From assembly GCF_002234675.1 (NCBI RefSeq), contig NC_019866.2, positions 23,839,455 through 23,903,454 on the forward strand: a stretch of DNA of 64,000 nucleotides, read 5' to 3'. This DNA comes from Oryzias latipes. Taxonomy: Eukaryota > Chordata > Actinopteri > Beloniformes > Adrianichthyidae. The translations under genes and the position numbers were made by a program. Numbering within the stretch: position 1 is the stretch's first letter; each line of letters starts with the position of its first letter. Below are positions 47,301 to 59,300 of this stretch, piece after piece. Below the pieces are notes generated by a model. The model searched no databases. It worked only from the letters and a program-made list of their open reading frames with translations, and was not told where the DNA came from.

Positions 47301-50300
47301 AAGCACGCTGCAGAGCCGAGCTGTTTCCAGGAAGTAGACTAATCCCATCACCTGATTCCAAGGAGGTGTTTCAGCTCCACTGCAGGCTTGGACCACCCCC
47401 CATCCATCATCCTGACCTGGTGACCTCTGGGTGCCATCCGCTGTCTAACCCACAGAGGTTTGTGAAGCAGCTGATGGGAACCATCCAATCACAGCGAGGG
47501 GTTTATTGGCTGTCAGAGAAGTGCTGCTGTTGCACTGATACTTCCACCCAAATGAAGCCCATGCCGTCGTCGATGATGGTTGCTGTCAGTGAGTCATATT
47601 CCACTGCTTGTGTTTTCCGGTGGATGACAACAATGTACCGACTCATAACAAGTCTGGAAGTGGGCGCCGCGTCACGGCCGAGGACCAGAAATGCGGTATA
47701 ACTGCAAGAGCTCCAAATAAAACTTTTGCCTGGTTTGGCAACGTTGGTGCTTGGACCCATGTCAATCCACCACTTGGGACATTGCTTTAGAAACCTTAGT
47801 GGTCAACTGACCAAAACTTTTCTTTAGTATAAAAAATGTTGGCTTTTATTTTTACTTAAAAAATTACATTTAAGATCAGATGGAGCGTAAAACTTAAATT
47901 AAAAGGTTGTAAATGAACCATGAGGCCTGGATAGGTATAGCAACTAACAACTGCCGTGTCTTTTTGGGTCACGTCATGTGATGCCATAGCAGGTGTGTGG
48001 AAGAGGGTAAAACTCTGTGGTTACCAAAAGGACTGTTTACATCGGGCTGATTTGAAGCTGGTTTCTTAGCTACGCCATCATTTAAGCTGAATTTGAAGTA
48101 ATCACCCTCTAACGCTTCTTGCTGCTGGTTATTCGGTTCACGAGGAGAAAGCCGAGTCAGCAAATCAGCAGAAAGCACTCCAGGTAGAACTGGGAAATGA
48201 TAGCGGCGTAACCATTCATTTTTACGACAGCTTGATTCATATCATAATTTGTGGTTAAAGATACGATTTACTGTGAATTTAGGTTCGTTTTAAATGATCC
48301 GATTCTCGGACCTAAAGTGGATCCAGATCATCTTGATCCCAAACTTCCAGCAGTGAGAACAGTCCACTACTGAACAGTTATCCAGATTCTTGGATTTCTT
48401 CCAGATCATCAAGTTAAATGAAATCTGTGTCCAAACCAACAAGTAAACTAGAATGAATGTCAAATCCATTCACATGTTAGTTTCCTAAAGTTCACCACTG
48501 TTGTTTTTCCTCATCCAAAGAATCCAAAGGGAACATTCTTAGAACATTCTAGACACTGGATGGTCACATGACTTTAGTCAAAGTCTGTCCACACATTGGA
48601 CTGTAATGATGGATGATCCGTGTTCATTATGTCATCACGTGTTTGTTGTCCGCGGCGATGCACTTATAGTATGATAAACCTGCCGTGTCTCAATCCAAAT
48701 GGTATTTTCCAGAAAAGATTATCGATTTATTTATCTTGGAAGGGTTTTTTAAGGGTATTAGGTCGGTTTGATTTGATTAACAAGTTGCCTCAAACAGATC
48801 AATCTGGTTGGTTGGATCGTAGGAATAGAAATCGATTCATTGATTAATTGTTGGAACCCCAGCGGACACACAAACACACAGAGTTCTTACAGATTCTTAG
48901 GGGTTTGGACTTCCAACAAGCTCCCTCTTGATTGGCTAACGTTGTTATAGAGCTATAAACTCAGGACCAATCACTGTTTACTGACGTTGTCTGTGTCCAA
49001 CATGGTGGCGTCCATATTGTGAAAATATGTCCACAGAATTGCAGTGGAACTGGAAGGACGCCATTTTCTGCGGGTGACATCACACTGGCTCGGTCCACTT
49101 TTCATATACAGCCCATGCTCTGAATGCATCCAGAGTCCGTGTAGGGGTCCAATTAGGCCAGAGTCTGGTCGTATTGAGAAGCGCACACTATATGACATTG
49201 AAATAATTGTGTCTCTGCTATGAGGAACAAATTCAGGAAGAAGTTTTTTTTTTCCTGCAGTGGCAGAGGTGAAGAGTGGCCTCCAGTCAGGCATGCAAAG
49301 CCCAGCAGCAGCAAGCAGTGAGCAGAGAGGAGGAGCTACAGAAGGAGGTGAGCAGCTTGACTCCGCCCTCCCAACTCAACATGTGCAGTTTATCGTTTGT
49401 GTTTGGAAACCGTGGTTGGAGGTCCCGGAGGTGGAAGCTGATGCAAAGTTCCCACAGCGGTTCTGCGTCGGACCCGAAAACGCACGACTCTGACAAATTT
49501 AAGCAGAATTATGAAGCAATGTCCCTGCGTCCCTTAAGTTTATAAGGCAGATTTAGATGCGGCAGTTTCAGACCAGAAAAGGCAAAAACAAAAAAAAGGT
49601 TATGTTGAATGAAGGAGCAAAACAAAACTTCAAATGCAATCCAATGCAAAAAAAAACTTTCATTATATGGAAAAGCTCCTGAGTTAAAAAGAGAAAGCTA
49701 ACTTAGCTAAATTAGTACTGAATATGTTGGGAAATAAACCATCCAACCACTTTCAAAACCTGTATAATCCCTTTTGGGGTCACGGGGGGGCTGGATTCTA
49801 GCCCAGCTTGGTTAAAGTGGGGTTACCCCCTGGATGGTACGCCATTCTGTCACAGGGTCATGCGAAAAAAAGAGCTACAATAACAGCTGAAAACCTTTGA
49901 GAAAACTTTAAACAATAAATGTCAATAGTTTAAAAAGTAAATAAGTAGAGAAAAGGGGTCTTTGGTTAGTTTATTACCTAAACTGTACGTGCTCTCTTCT
50001 AACTCCAGCCTCCAGTGGTGATTTGAGGAACTGCAACATTTGGGACTTCTTGATTGGCTTCAGATTGGGGAACAAGGTGCTAGCTTGGTTAAAATCCTGT
50101 GAAATAGTTCATTTGAGAAGAAAAAACTAGACACATATTTTAAGATCTTTGCTGTTGTCTGATGGTCCAGCGATCGACAGCCCAGAGCTGTGGAGATGAC
50201 CCCGCCAACGGCTTTGTTTTTTGTTTTTTTTCAGGAGGCGGGCTTGCAGAAAGCTCTGGAACAGAAGGAGGCCCAGTAGACCTAAGGAACGAGCCTAGGG

Positions 50301-53300
50301 TGGGGTCTCTGTCTGGGGGAGTGGCAGTGGACACAACCCTACGAGAGCAGCAGCTTCAGCAGGAGCTGGTGCTCCTCAAACAGCAGCAGGAGCTGCAGAA
50401 ACAGTTGCTGTTCGCTGAGTTTCAGAAGAAGCACGAGGTTCTGACGCGGCAGCACGAGGTCCAGCTGCAGGAGCACCTGAAGGTGAGCTGACGGGGCGGG
50501 AACAACGCCCCCCCCTCCATGGGCCGCCCTCCTCGAGCACGACTGTGATTCTGTGTCCGTGTCAGCAACAACAGGAGCTGCTGGCGGCCAAGCGCCAACA
50601 GGAGCTGGAGCAGAAACGGAAGCTGGAGCAGCAGAGGCATGAGGAGCAGGAGAAGCAGAGGCTGGAGCAGCAGCTGCTGCTGCTCAGGAACAAGGAGAAA
50701 GGCAGAGAGAGTAGGCTGTGCTGCTGCTGCTGCTGCTGCCGCCGGCTGGGCTGCTTGCTCTGTCTTTTCTGACTGCCGTCTGTCTGCAGGTGCCATCGCC
50801 AGCACGGAGGTGAAGCTGAAGCTGCAGGAGTTCCTACTCAGTAAGAAGGAGCCTGGACCCAGCGGACTGAACCATTCCTTCTCCCCAAAGTGCTGGTAAG
50901 GGTCCCACAGACACTGCTCCGTGTGTGTGTGTGTGTGTGTGTGTGTAGGTGTCTGTTGGCTTTGAATCAAGTATTCAGATGTAGATCTAAACATGAAGAA
51001 AAAACTGGGGGAGGAGCCTCGTGACGCATTTTGGCACTTGAAAAGCAAACAGATTTGATTCGGTTTAGATCATTTTAGCCATAAAATTAGAACATTTTGG
51101 TTGCAAGTAATGCTTATATAACGCCAGTCACTTCACTGCAAAAACAGGCCCCTTAGGAACAAGTCAAATTCATATTCCATTGGTAGGGACCACATCCACC
51201 ATTCTCTATGGTCCAGAGACAAACGTGGATAGAGGTTCCAATGCTGTAGACAGAGATAAATAAAATAGCCTAATAGGCCTAAAATGAGGCTAGTTATTAA
51301 TATTTTACGTCTTTGTTTTGCGGATAGAAAACAATGGGAAAACGTGGTAATCACAGGTAGATACATCAAGGTTTTTTTTGTCTTTTTAGATACCACATCT
51401 TCCCTATCTGTGCTCTAAACGCCATCCATTTGTCACAGGACATTCCTAAGTGATTCTGCAATTTTTGTACTTTTTAGAAGATTATTCAATCGATGTTATT
51501 CCATGCTTTACATCTGCTAAGTGCAGTTTATTATTCTGTATTAAGGGCTTGAACCTGTGACCGCTCCTCACCGCGCTCATTGACATTCGGATTCGGGATT
51601 CGGGTCTGCAACGACGAATGTTTCCTTAGTATTTAGGGGGGTCGGTTTTGGGGACCTAACTTAGCTGTGACATCGATCCAAAGTCATGAGGAGGCTGCCC
51701 GTCGGGTCACAAATGTCCACTTGGTCCACTGTACCTTGTTCTGAATCGAAATCAAAGTACAAGCTTTCCCAGGAAGGACAGTGATGCATATTTTAACACA
51801 ATTCCTAATGCAGAAACCAAGTTCTTCAATGGCGAAGTGAGCATGTGCAAAGGCATGCGCAGTGACACCCTTCGCGGTTTCTTACCAAGAATCCTGATTT
51901 TAAAAAAAAATTAAAGAAATCTAGTCGCTAAGAAATGTTTTCTTAAATGGTTTTGGTTTTGAAAATCTCTTTCTTGATAAGATTATTTCTCTTGCAAGAC
52001 AGAAAATCTTTTTTTAAAATTACGTTTTTGTGTTGTGAGACACGGTGACGACTACTAGGGTCGGCTATCACTGCCAAAAAAAATGAATCTATTTTAGTTG
52101 TCATTCAGTTTGATATTATTCAACTTTCAAAATCTGATCTGTCAACAAAAACTACAGCAGATCCTGTTGGAAAAAGGCGGAATTACGTTTGTTAATCCTC
52201 ATATTAAAGACTAAACTAACATAGTTTTTCATTTAAAAAATGATAGAATTTACTTTAATGAAAAATCGATTGATGATTTTTTAATCCATGTGGGCTTTCT
52301 ATGTAATTTTTTTATTTCAAAAAAACAAATTAATATTGGTTTACATTTTTCACAGACTGATTTCAGAAGATTTTTGTCACTTTTGGTCGTTGACTTCCCC
52401 CGTCTTACTAAAATAGGGATGATAAAAGATACTGGTGGTCGAAATGAAGTTGGTTTCAAAAACTGCATTCAGGCTAACAGTGTTATCTGTCCAATGATTT
52501 CTCCATGATCACAGAGCTGAAGTCTGTTTAAAATGATGTGTTTAGGGCCACAGCGTTAAACACTGGTTCACACAACATGTTCATGGTTTATATGATACAC
52601 TGGGCTTCAAATGATGTGTTCAGGGTCACCGCGTTAAAGTTGTTTTCTGACGATGCCTTAATGATCACAGCCTATTGGCTTGTTTTCTGATCAGGTGTTT
52701 AGAGTTATTTGGTTAAATTGTGTCAAATGAAACGTTCAGGTTCACAGTGTTAAACTCTATTTCAGAGGATGTGTTCAGGTTTAAAGTCAGTCAGATGAGA
52801 CATAGAGTCACAGGGATTTACTGTAACCTGTTTCAGGTGATGCATTCATGGTCCCTGTACTGAGGTCTTGTTTTAGATGATGTGTTCAAGATCACAGTGT
52901 ATAACTGTTTCAAATGACACGTTCAGGGTCTAAGTCTTGAAATCTTGTTTTAGAAGCTGTGTTGAAAGGTTAGCTTTGCATGTATCAAATGATGCATTCA
53001 GGGTCACAGAGTTGAAGTCAGCTTTAGGTGATGCTGTCGGGATGACAGTATTAAACTGTCTAATGCTGTTGACATAGTCACAGTCTTGTTTCAGATGATG
53101 CATTCAGGGTCATAGTGTTAATCTGTGTAAAATGATTTGTTCACAGTCACAGTGTGGAACTGTGTTTCATGTGATGCGTTCAGGTGAACGTGACACACTC
53201 GCCTTCAAATGATGTGTTTAGAGCACAGTGTTAAATGATGCGTTCAGGGTCACAGTGTTGAACTGGGTCAAATGGTACATTCAAGGTCACGGGAGTTATT

Positions 53301-56300
53301 TTTAGATGATCCAGTCCAGGTCACAGTGTTGAATGACATGTTCCTCTCTGTGTTCATGTTTGTATCAAAGGATGCGTTTAATGGCACTATGTGGAATTCA
53401 TTTGTGTGAAGCACATCCTCATTTATTGATATGGATTCAGGATGTGTGAATTCCCCCCCCCCCCCCCCCGCCCCTGAGGGTGAGGTGGGTTAGTATGTGT
53501 GCCCATATTTGCCCTGAAGTCAGTGTGATGACAGTGTCCACATTTCCCAGTGACCCCGAACATTCCGAGTACTGAAGATGAATTCATGGAAGGGATTTTT
53601 GGTCTTTGACAGACAGAAAACAGAACTTTTTCAGTCCTTCCATAGTGGCTGTAATGATGGAAAAGAATCAATAGAAATGGTTTAGAAATACAAAACAGCT
53701 GTAGTTGATCAGTTTTTGGGGTATCCTTAGACTTCTGAGGCTCCGGGATATTTGCTAATCAGATGGTATTACTTTAAATAAAAGATGGGCGGTGTGGATA
53801 GATATTGTAGCCGTAGTGACAACTGCCCTCACGGGTGGATGCGGGGGTGAAAAATAAGAAAACCTGTGGTGTACACAGGCATATCAAGGTCGTAGACTGC
53901 TCAGTGAACCCGTAGAGTAAAAATGCTCCTGCACATGTTTTCTTCTACGGGCATGCTGCGAGCGACAGGGGGACACCTGAGGCAGCACGCAGGGTGAAGT
54001 ATGTGATTTTTCAATCCCCTCAAATCCTGCGTACTCTGGAAGGAACGCGTTAGAGCTGTTCACGGGGTGAGTGACTCCTTTTGTACAGCCTGACTGTTAG
54101 AAAGGAGCAAACTAGACGAATAGAGTGTAGTTTGTGTGGGCGTCCTATGGGCCCCTGTGTATCACGTGCACAGCCCGTGCGTACAGCATTTGGGCGCCGC
54201 CACCTTACTAACGACTAGAGCGCGGCGTAAGGACACCACGGGGAAGCATCACCTGTACGTCATCAGTGCGTTTAACTGACACGGTCCTTACAAATACTTG
54301 ACGGTCGCACATGAGACAGTGGTACGTTCCATTTTCATGCCGTCTCTTGAGGTGGTACGAGCCTCAAAAACACCTGCGCTCCCCTTCAGATAAAGCCGCT
54401 TTGCTCCAGGACCCTCCACGGACAACCCAAAAACCCACGCCGCCTGTATTGGCCAATTCCTCCTCCCCCCGTACAGGTGCAATGCGACTAAGACTTTTAA
54501 TAAGAAAACTGTCTGTGTTTGCGGTTGCAGGGCTGCTCAGCACCCCTCCCTGGACCAGGGCTCTCCTCCTCAGGGTAGCACTCCTGGCACTCCCCCCTCC
54601 TACAAACTACCCTCGCTGTTGGGAAGCTACGAAGGCAAAGATGACTTCCCTCTACGCAAGACAGGTCAGACACTCCCAATCACAAAAAAAAAGCCCAAAA
54701 TGTGCAAAGTTTGATCTCTAATGAAATCAAAACAGCTGAATTATGAGATCATTTCCTGCTCCACTTCTGACTGACGGTAGCCATTGCGACGGACAGCTGA
54801 ACTTGTCCTCTTCTGACCCGTCCAGTCTCAGAACCCAACCTGAAGGTGCGGTCCCGACTGAAGCAGAAGGTGGCTGAGAGGCGCAGCTCCCCCCTTCTGC
54901 GTAGAAAGGACGGCACTGTCATCAGCACCTTCAAGAAAAGGGCCATCGAGATTTCAGGTGAGGCCACGAGCATAGATGCGCTGTGACCTGAACAGCACCG
55001 AGGCTCATTTCCTGTGTCTGTGTGGTCCAGTCTCCTCCATGTGCAGCAGCGCTCCGGGTTCAGGTCCCAGCAGTCCCAACAGCTCCAACACGGCCATATC
55101 AAACGGCAGCACGGGGTCGGTCCCCAACATCCAGACTGAGGTATCGTCAACATGAATGTGGTCCGGGTCGTACTGACCTGGGAGGTAAAGGTTAAGGGTG
55201 TGGGTCCTGCAGGATCTGTTCTTACTGCAAGGACAGGTTCTGTAGAAGTAAGTCAAAAATTCTTAAAATGTTCTTTAAATTAAGCAAAAAGAAAAAAAAA
55301 AAAAATCACCCAAGGGGGTAAGAAAAATGATCGTACAGAGAACTCAAATGTTAAGAAAAACAAATTCTCGTCCCTTAGACTTGTTTTTGTCAAACTTTCC
55401 TAAAACAAGGCTCTTTTTGCTTTCTTAAGATTCAGTTTTTGCAGTGTGGATCCAGTTCTGACGTGTTATCCGTGTGTGTCTGCAGCTCCGGTCGCTTCAT
55501 CAGATGCTGGGTGCCGACGGGACGCTGAGCCTGTACACGTCTCCCTCTCTGCCCAACATCTCCCTGGGTCTGCCCGCCAACACGCACATCCCGGTGGGTG
55601 AACACAGCCCGCGCCGTTTCCTGCATGCGGCGGGACGACTATGTCATCCTTACTTACTGACAACGGTTAAACAAACGTCCATCCACTCATTTCTCCTGAA
55701 TTCACAACCTGAACTTCACATTTCCTTTCTTCTTCGGGAGTTACGGACTTCAAAAATAAAAGCAGGAATCGTTCTTAAGTTTGAATCATAACATTGCTGG
55801 AAATAAACCACAAACATGTCACCTAAATGGTGCTTACAATGACGAACGGCAAACTCTGTGACCTGAAACCACTTTTTGAAGGTCTCCCATCTTTATGAAA
55901 CTTCAGAACACACTGCTAAATGAGTGGAGCGAGGTGCAGGAAGAATCACATTTACATCAACTGACTCCGGTTAATGTGGCAACACGAGGCTGGTGGAAGA
56001 TCTGCGATGGTTCCTCCTGAGAAACCTGGGGTCCATCTCTGAAGATTTGGTCAGGGCTTGTCTGTCAAACTCCTGAATCCATTTGATTTTGATCCACAAG
56101 TTTATTTGATATGCATAACAATTATGTGTTCGGTTTTTGGTTGATTTTCTATAAGGATTCTTAAACTGTGCAAAGATGAGACTTTTATGCTTGAGATTAG
56201 ATTCTTAGAAAGGCTTATAAATATCCCAGACCTTCGATGGGGGTTGTGGCTCCTGGTGAGCTTCGGCATGACAAATAACTGTGTTACTCTGCTGTCCTCC

Positions 56301-59300
56301 AGCCTACACAGAAGCTGTCTGCCCAGCAGGAGGCCGAGCGCCAAGCCATCCAATCTCTGCGAGGGGGCGGAGCTTTGACAGGGAAGTTTCTGTCGACGTC
56401 CTCCCTGCCTGCAGGTGAGCTGTACTCTGCTTAAGGAGCAGCCTGCCTTCCTGAAATAGAGACGCTCATTCAACTTCCTTTTTCAGGCGGTGGCCATGAG
56501 GTTGAGGCTCCTCCTCCCACCTCTCACTCCACCCACTCTTCGCTTCTGCAACACGTGTTGCTGTTGGAGCAGGCCAGACAACAAAGCGCAATGCTCGGTA
56601 GGACTCACACGCACAATCGCACACAAAATTTCATAGATGGTGCAAAAACACACAGTCATCTGCACGAACATTTACATGCAAAAAAACACAAAGCATGTCG
56701 GCAAACATGCACATGCAAGAAGATGGACAAAGACGCACACATCCATTTGCCATCTCACAAACATACAAGTGTGCATGCAATCTTACACGAGCAAGAAAGT
56801 GCAAAAAAACCTGCAAAAACACACGTGTACAAATGCAACGTGAGAATAAAAGTTCACTGGCACAAACATGTACACATATGCATGCCACAAATGCACACTA
56901 CACAACTCCCACATGTTATAAAACATACAACTATGATGATGCACAATCATATGTTGAAAGAGAGAGAACATGCTAGTAGACGCAACAACACAACCAGAAT
57001 ATTTCTTGAAAATTTCTTTAAAAATTTAGGAATTGCAGTCATATAAAACCATGAAACAAACACACACAACACAACACACAAAACAACACAAAACGGAACT
57101 GAAAGAGCAGAGAGATTCACCATGAACGGCAGAAAAACGGTTCGGAACTGCATTAATAGCATGCCTTGATTGAAGAGAATGCAGACATATGAAAGGTAAA
57201 CGCACATTAACACACAGAAAAAAGCGTTTTTAAATGTAGACCAGTGGTCCCTAACCCCAGGGCCGCATACTGGTACCGTTCTGCGGGAGAGTTGGAAGCA
57301 GGCCGCAGAGAAAAAAATAATGCAACCTATATATATACTATATATATTTTTTTTGCCACATTCTTTTTTATTAAATTTTCAATGTAAGAAAAAAAAAACA
57401 GATTTTAATTCCACTCGATTCAGGCTTTACAAAAATGGCAACTTTTATCAACGGTATTTAGGTAATGTTTTCTCTTCTTAAAAGTCTTATTTTAACCCCC
57501 CACCCCAAGAACAAGAGTGCCTCTCCTTAGACAAATCGATGAATATAAACTTATATACCATCCTTATTTCTAACCTAATTCTGAAGGAAGTTTTATTTTG
57601 AAAATCGAGGGAATCTTCTCCACCACACCCGCTTCATTGGTAAGGTAGAGGGCTGGCAAGCAGGAATCCAGGGTTTGATTGCTGGAAGGTGAATAAACAA
57701 CAGTCTTGGGGGCAATTACCAAATCAATGGCGAGCAATTAACATCACCCAGTGGGGGTGATGACCCTCAATGCTACTGCCTCCAGAGCGCCATCAGCTGC
57801 AGCTCACCGCTCCCCCAGGGGATGGGTCAAATGCGGAGAAGGATTTCCCATTGTGGGATAAATAAAGTATCAATTATTATTATTATTATTATTTTCCAGT
57901 TGTCAGTGTTTACAGGCAAGGGTCAGCAACTACAACAAATAAGAAAAACAAACACAATTATTGGGATGTTTTCTTTTTTTTCCAAAATCCAAAATGTCTT
58001 GACACGTCAAGTCGCTCGTGTTGAAACTCCATCCGCTTCCTTCTCAAAACATTCAAGCCAGCAAAGTTAACAAAATACAAACACTTTTGGAAAGTTTCTT
58101 TCCTCTGAGGAAACAGAAGAAGAGCCTTTGACGTAAAAAGAAAGATGCGTTTAACTGCCAAAAATCAGGGGTCTTTACTTCAAATATGGATTCATTGCAG
58201 GGGTGGGCAAACTACGACCCGGGGGCCACATGTTACCCGCTAAACATTTTGATCCGGCCCTGCCAGACTAGAATAAATTGTAATTGTTGTCTGATATTCT
58301 GCGTATTTCAGGGAGTAGTGCACCCCATAGATGGTGCTCTACAGAAACACCATACTAATTTTAGGTGCAGAAAAGGATTTTGCATTTTCGCGATCATTCC
58401 AACTGCGCTTGAACGCAGCATTTCTTTGAATTTTCCCTGGTTTTGAAACCGACACTTCAAAAGGTTTTGCTTTAGTATGTTTCCTCCAAATTCCATGTTA
58501 TTTCTTCCTCATAAACTGGATTCCCAAATCCCTCCATGCTCCTGGTCCAGCCCATTCTGTCAAATTTTAGAACCTTTTGTGACCGACAAGTCAAGAAGTT
58601 AGCTCTGATTTCCTGACAGTTCTTCTGACCATAATGTTAACCGGCTGCCTAATTTTACAAGGATGCTGCATAAAGTTTATCAAAAGGTGGATTCCCGTTT
58701 ATGATAGTATTTAGAAAATACCAGTTTTAGTGAGTGTTTTCTGTTGAACCCTTATAGTCACATGAAGATGAAGTTGGCGTCCCTTTTTTTTTTTTTTGTA
58801 GCTTCCACTTTGACAGTTATGGGTTAAGGGGAAAATCTGAATCACATTTTAATTGTTGCTAAATGAAATCCAGTCCACCGATAAAGTTTAAAGCAGCTGC
58901 AGAGTATGAAGATAAACTTTACCCTGAAAAAATGAAGGGAAACTGAACTGGACGCTAAAAAAAAAAAGCCTCAGACAGGCCGGTTTGTGAAAACATTGCC
59001 TGACGTTAAAGCGGTGTGTGGCCTGAAAAAAGGTTGAAGACCACCTTTAAAGCAGCTTAAATGTTTCTTTTGTGTGGATCAGAGTCCCAGAGTTCGGAAG
59101 AGTTCACGAAAAAACGCCATCTTTTCAAATGCGCACGCCTCACTGGAAGTCTGCTGTGACCCTCCTTTCATTCAGTGCCCGTGTACAATCAATCGCCGCT
59201 GGTCACTGCTGAGAGGGGCGTGGCCTCTGGTCTCCGTTCCGTCAATAAGCTGCCTCGCCACCGGCCGCTGGCTCGCACACAGAGTGCTCCTTTGCCCCAA

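Noticed and set aside
51133..51396. Small membrane protein gene on the minus strand
   Set aside because: There is one hydrophobic stretch only, no splice or promoter context, and it begins at a repeat end inside an hdac5 intron.
56555..57046. 163-codon plus frame rich in H, K and T after hdac5 exon 11
   Set aside because: It continues exon 11 through its donor GTAGGAC into ACA-rich intron; low-complexity, not coding.
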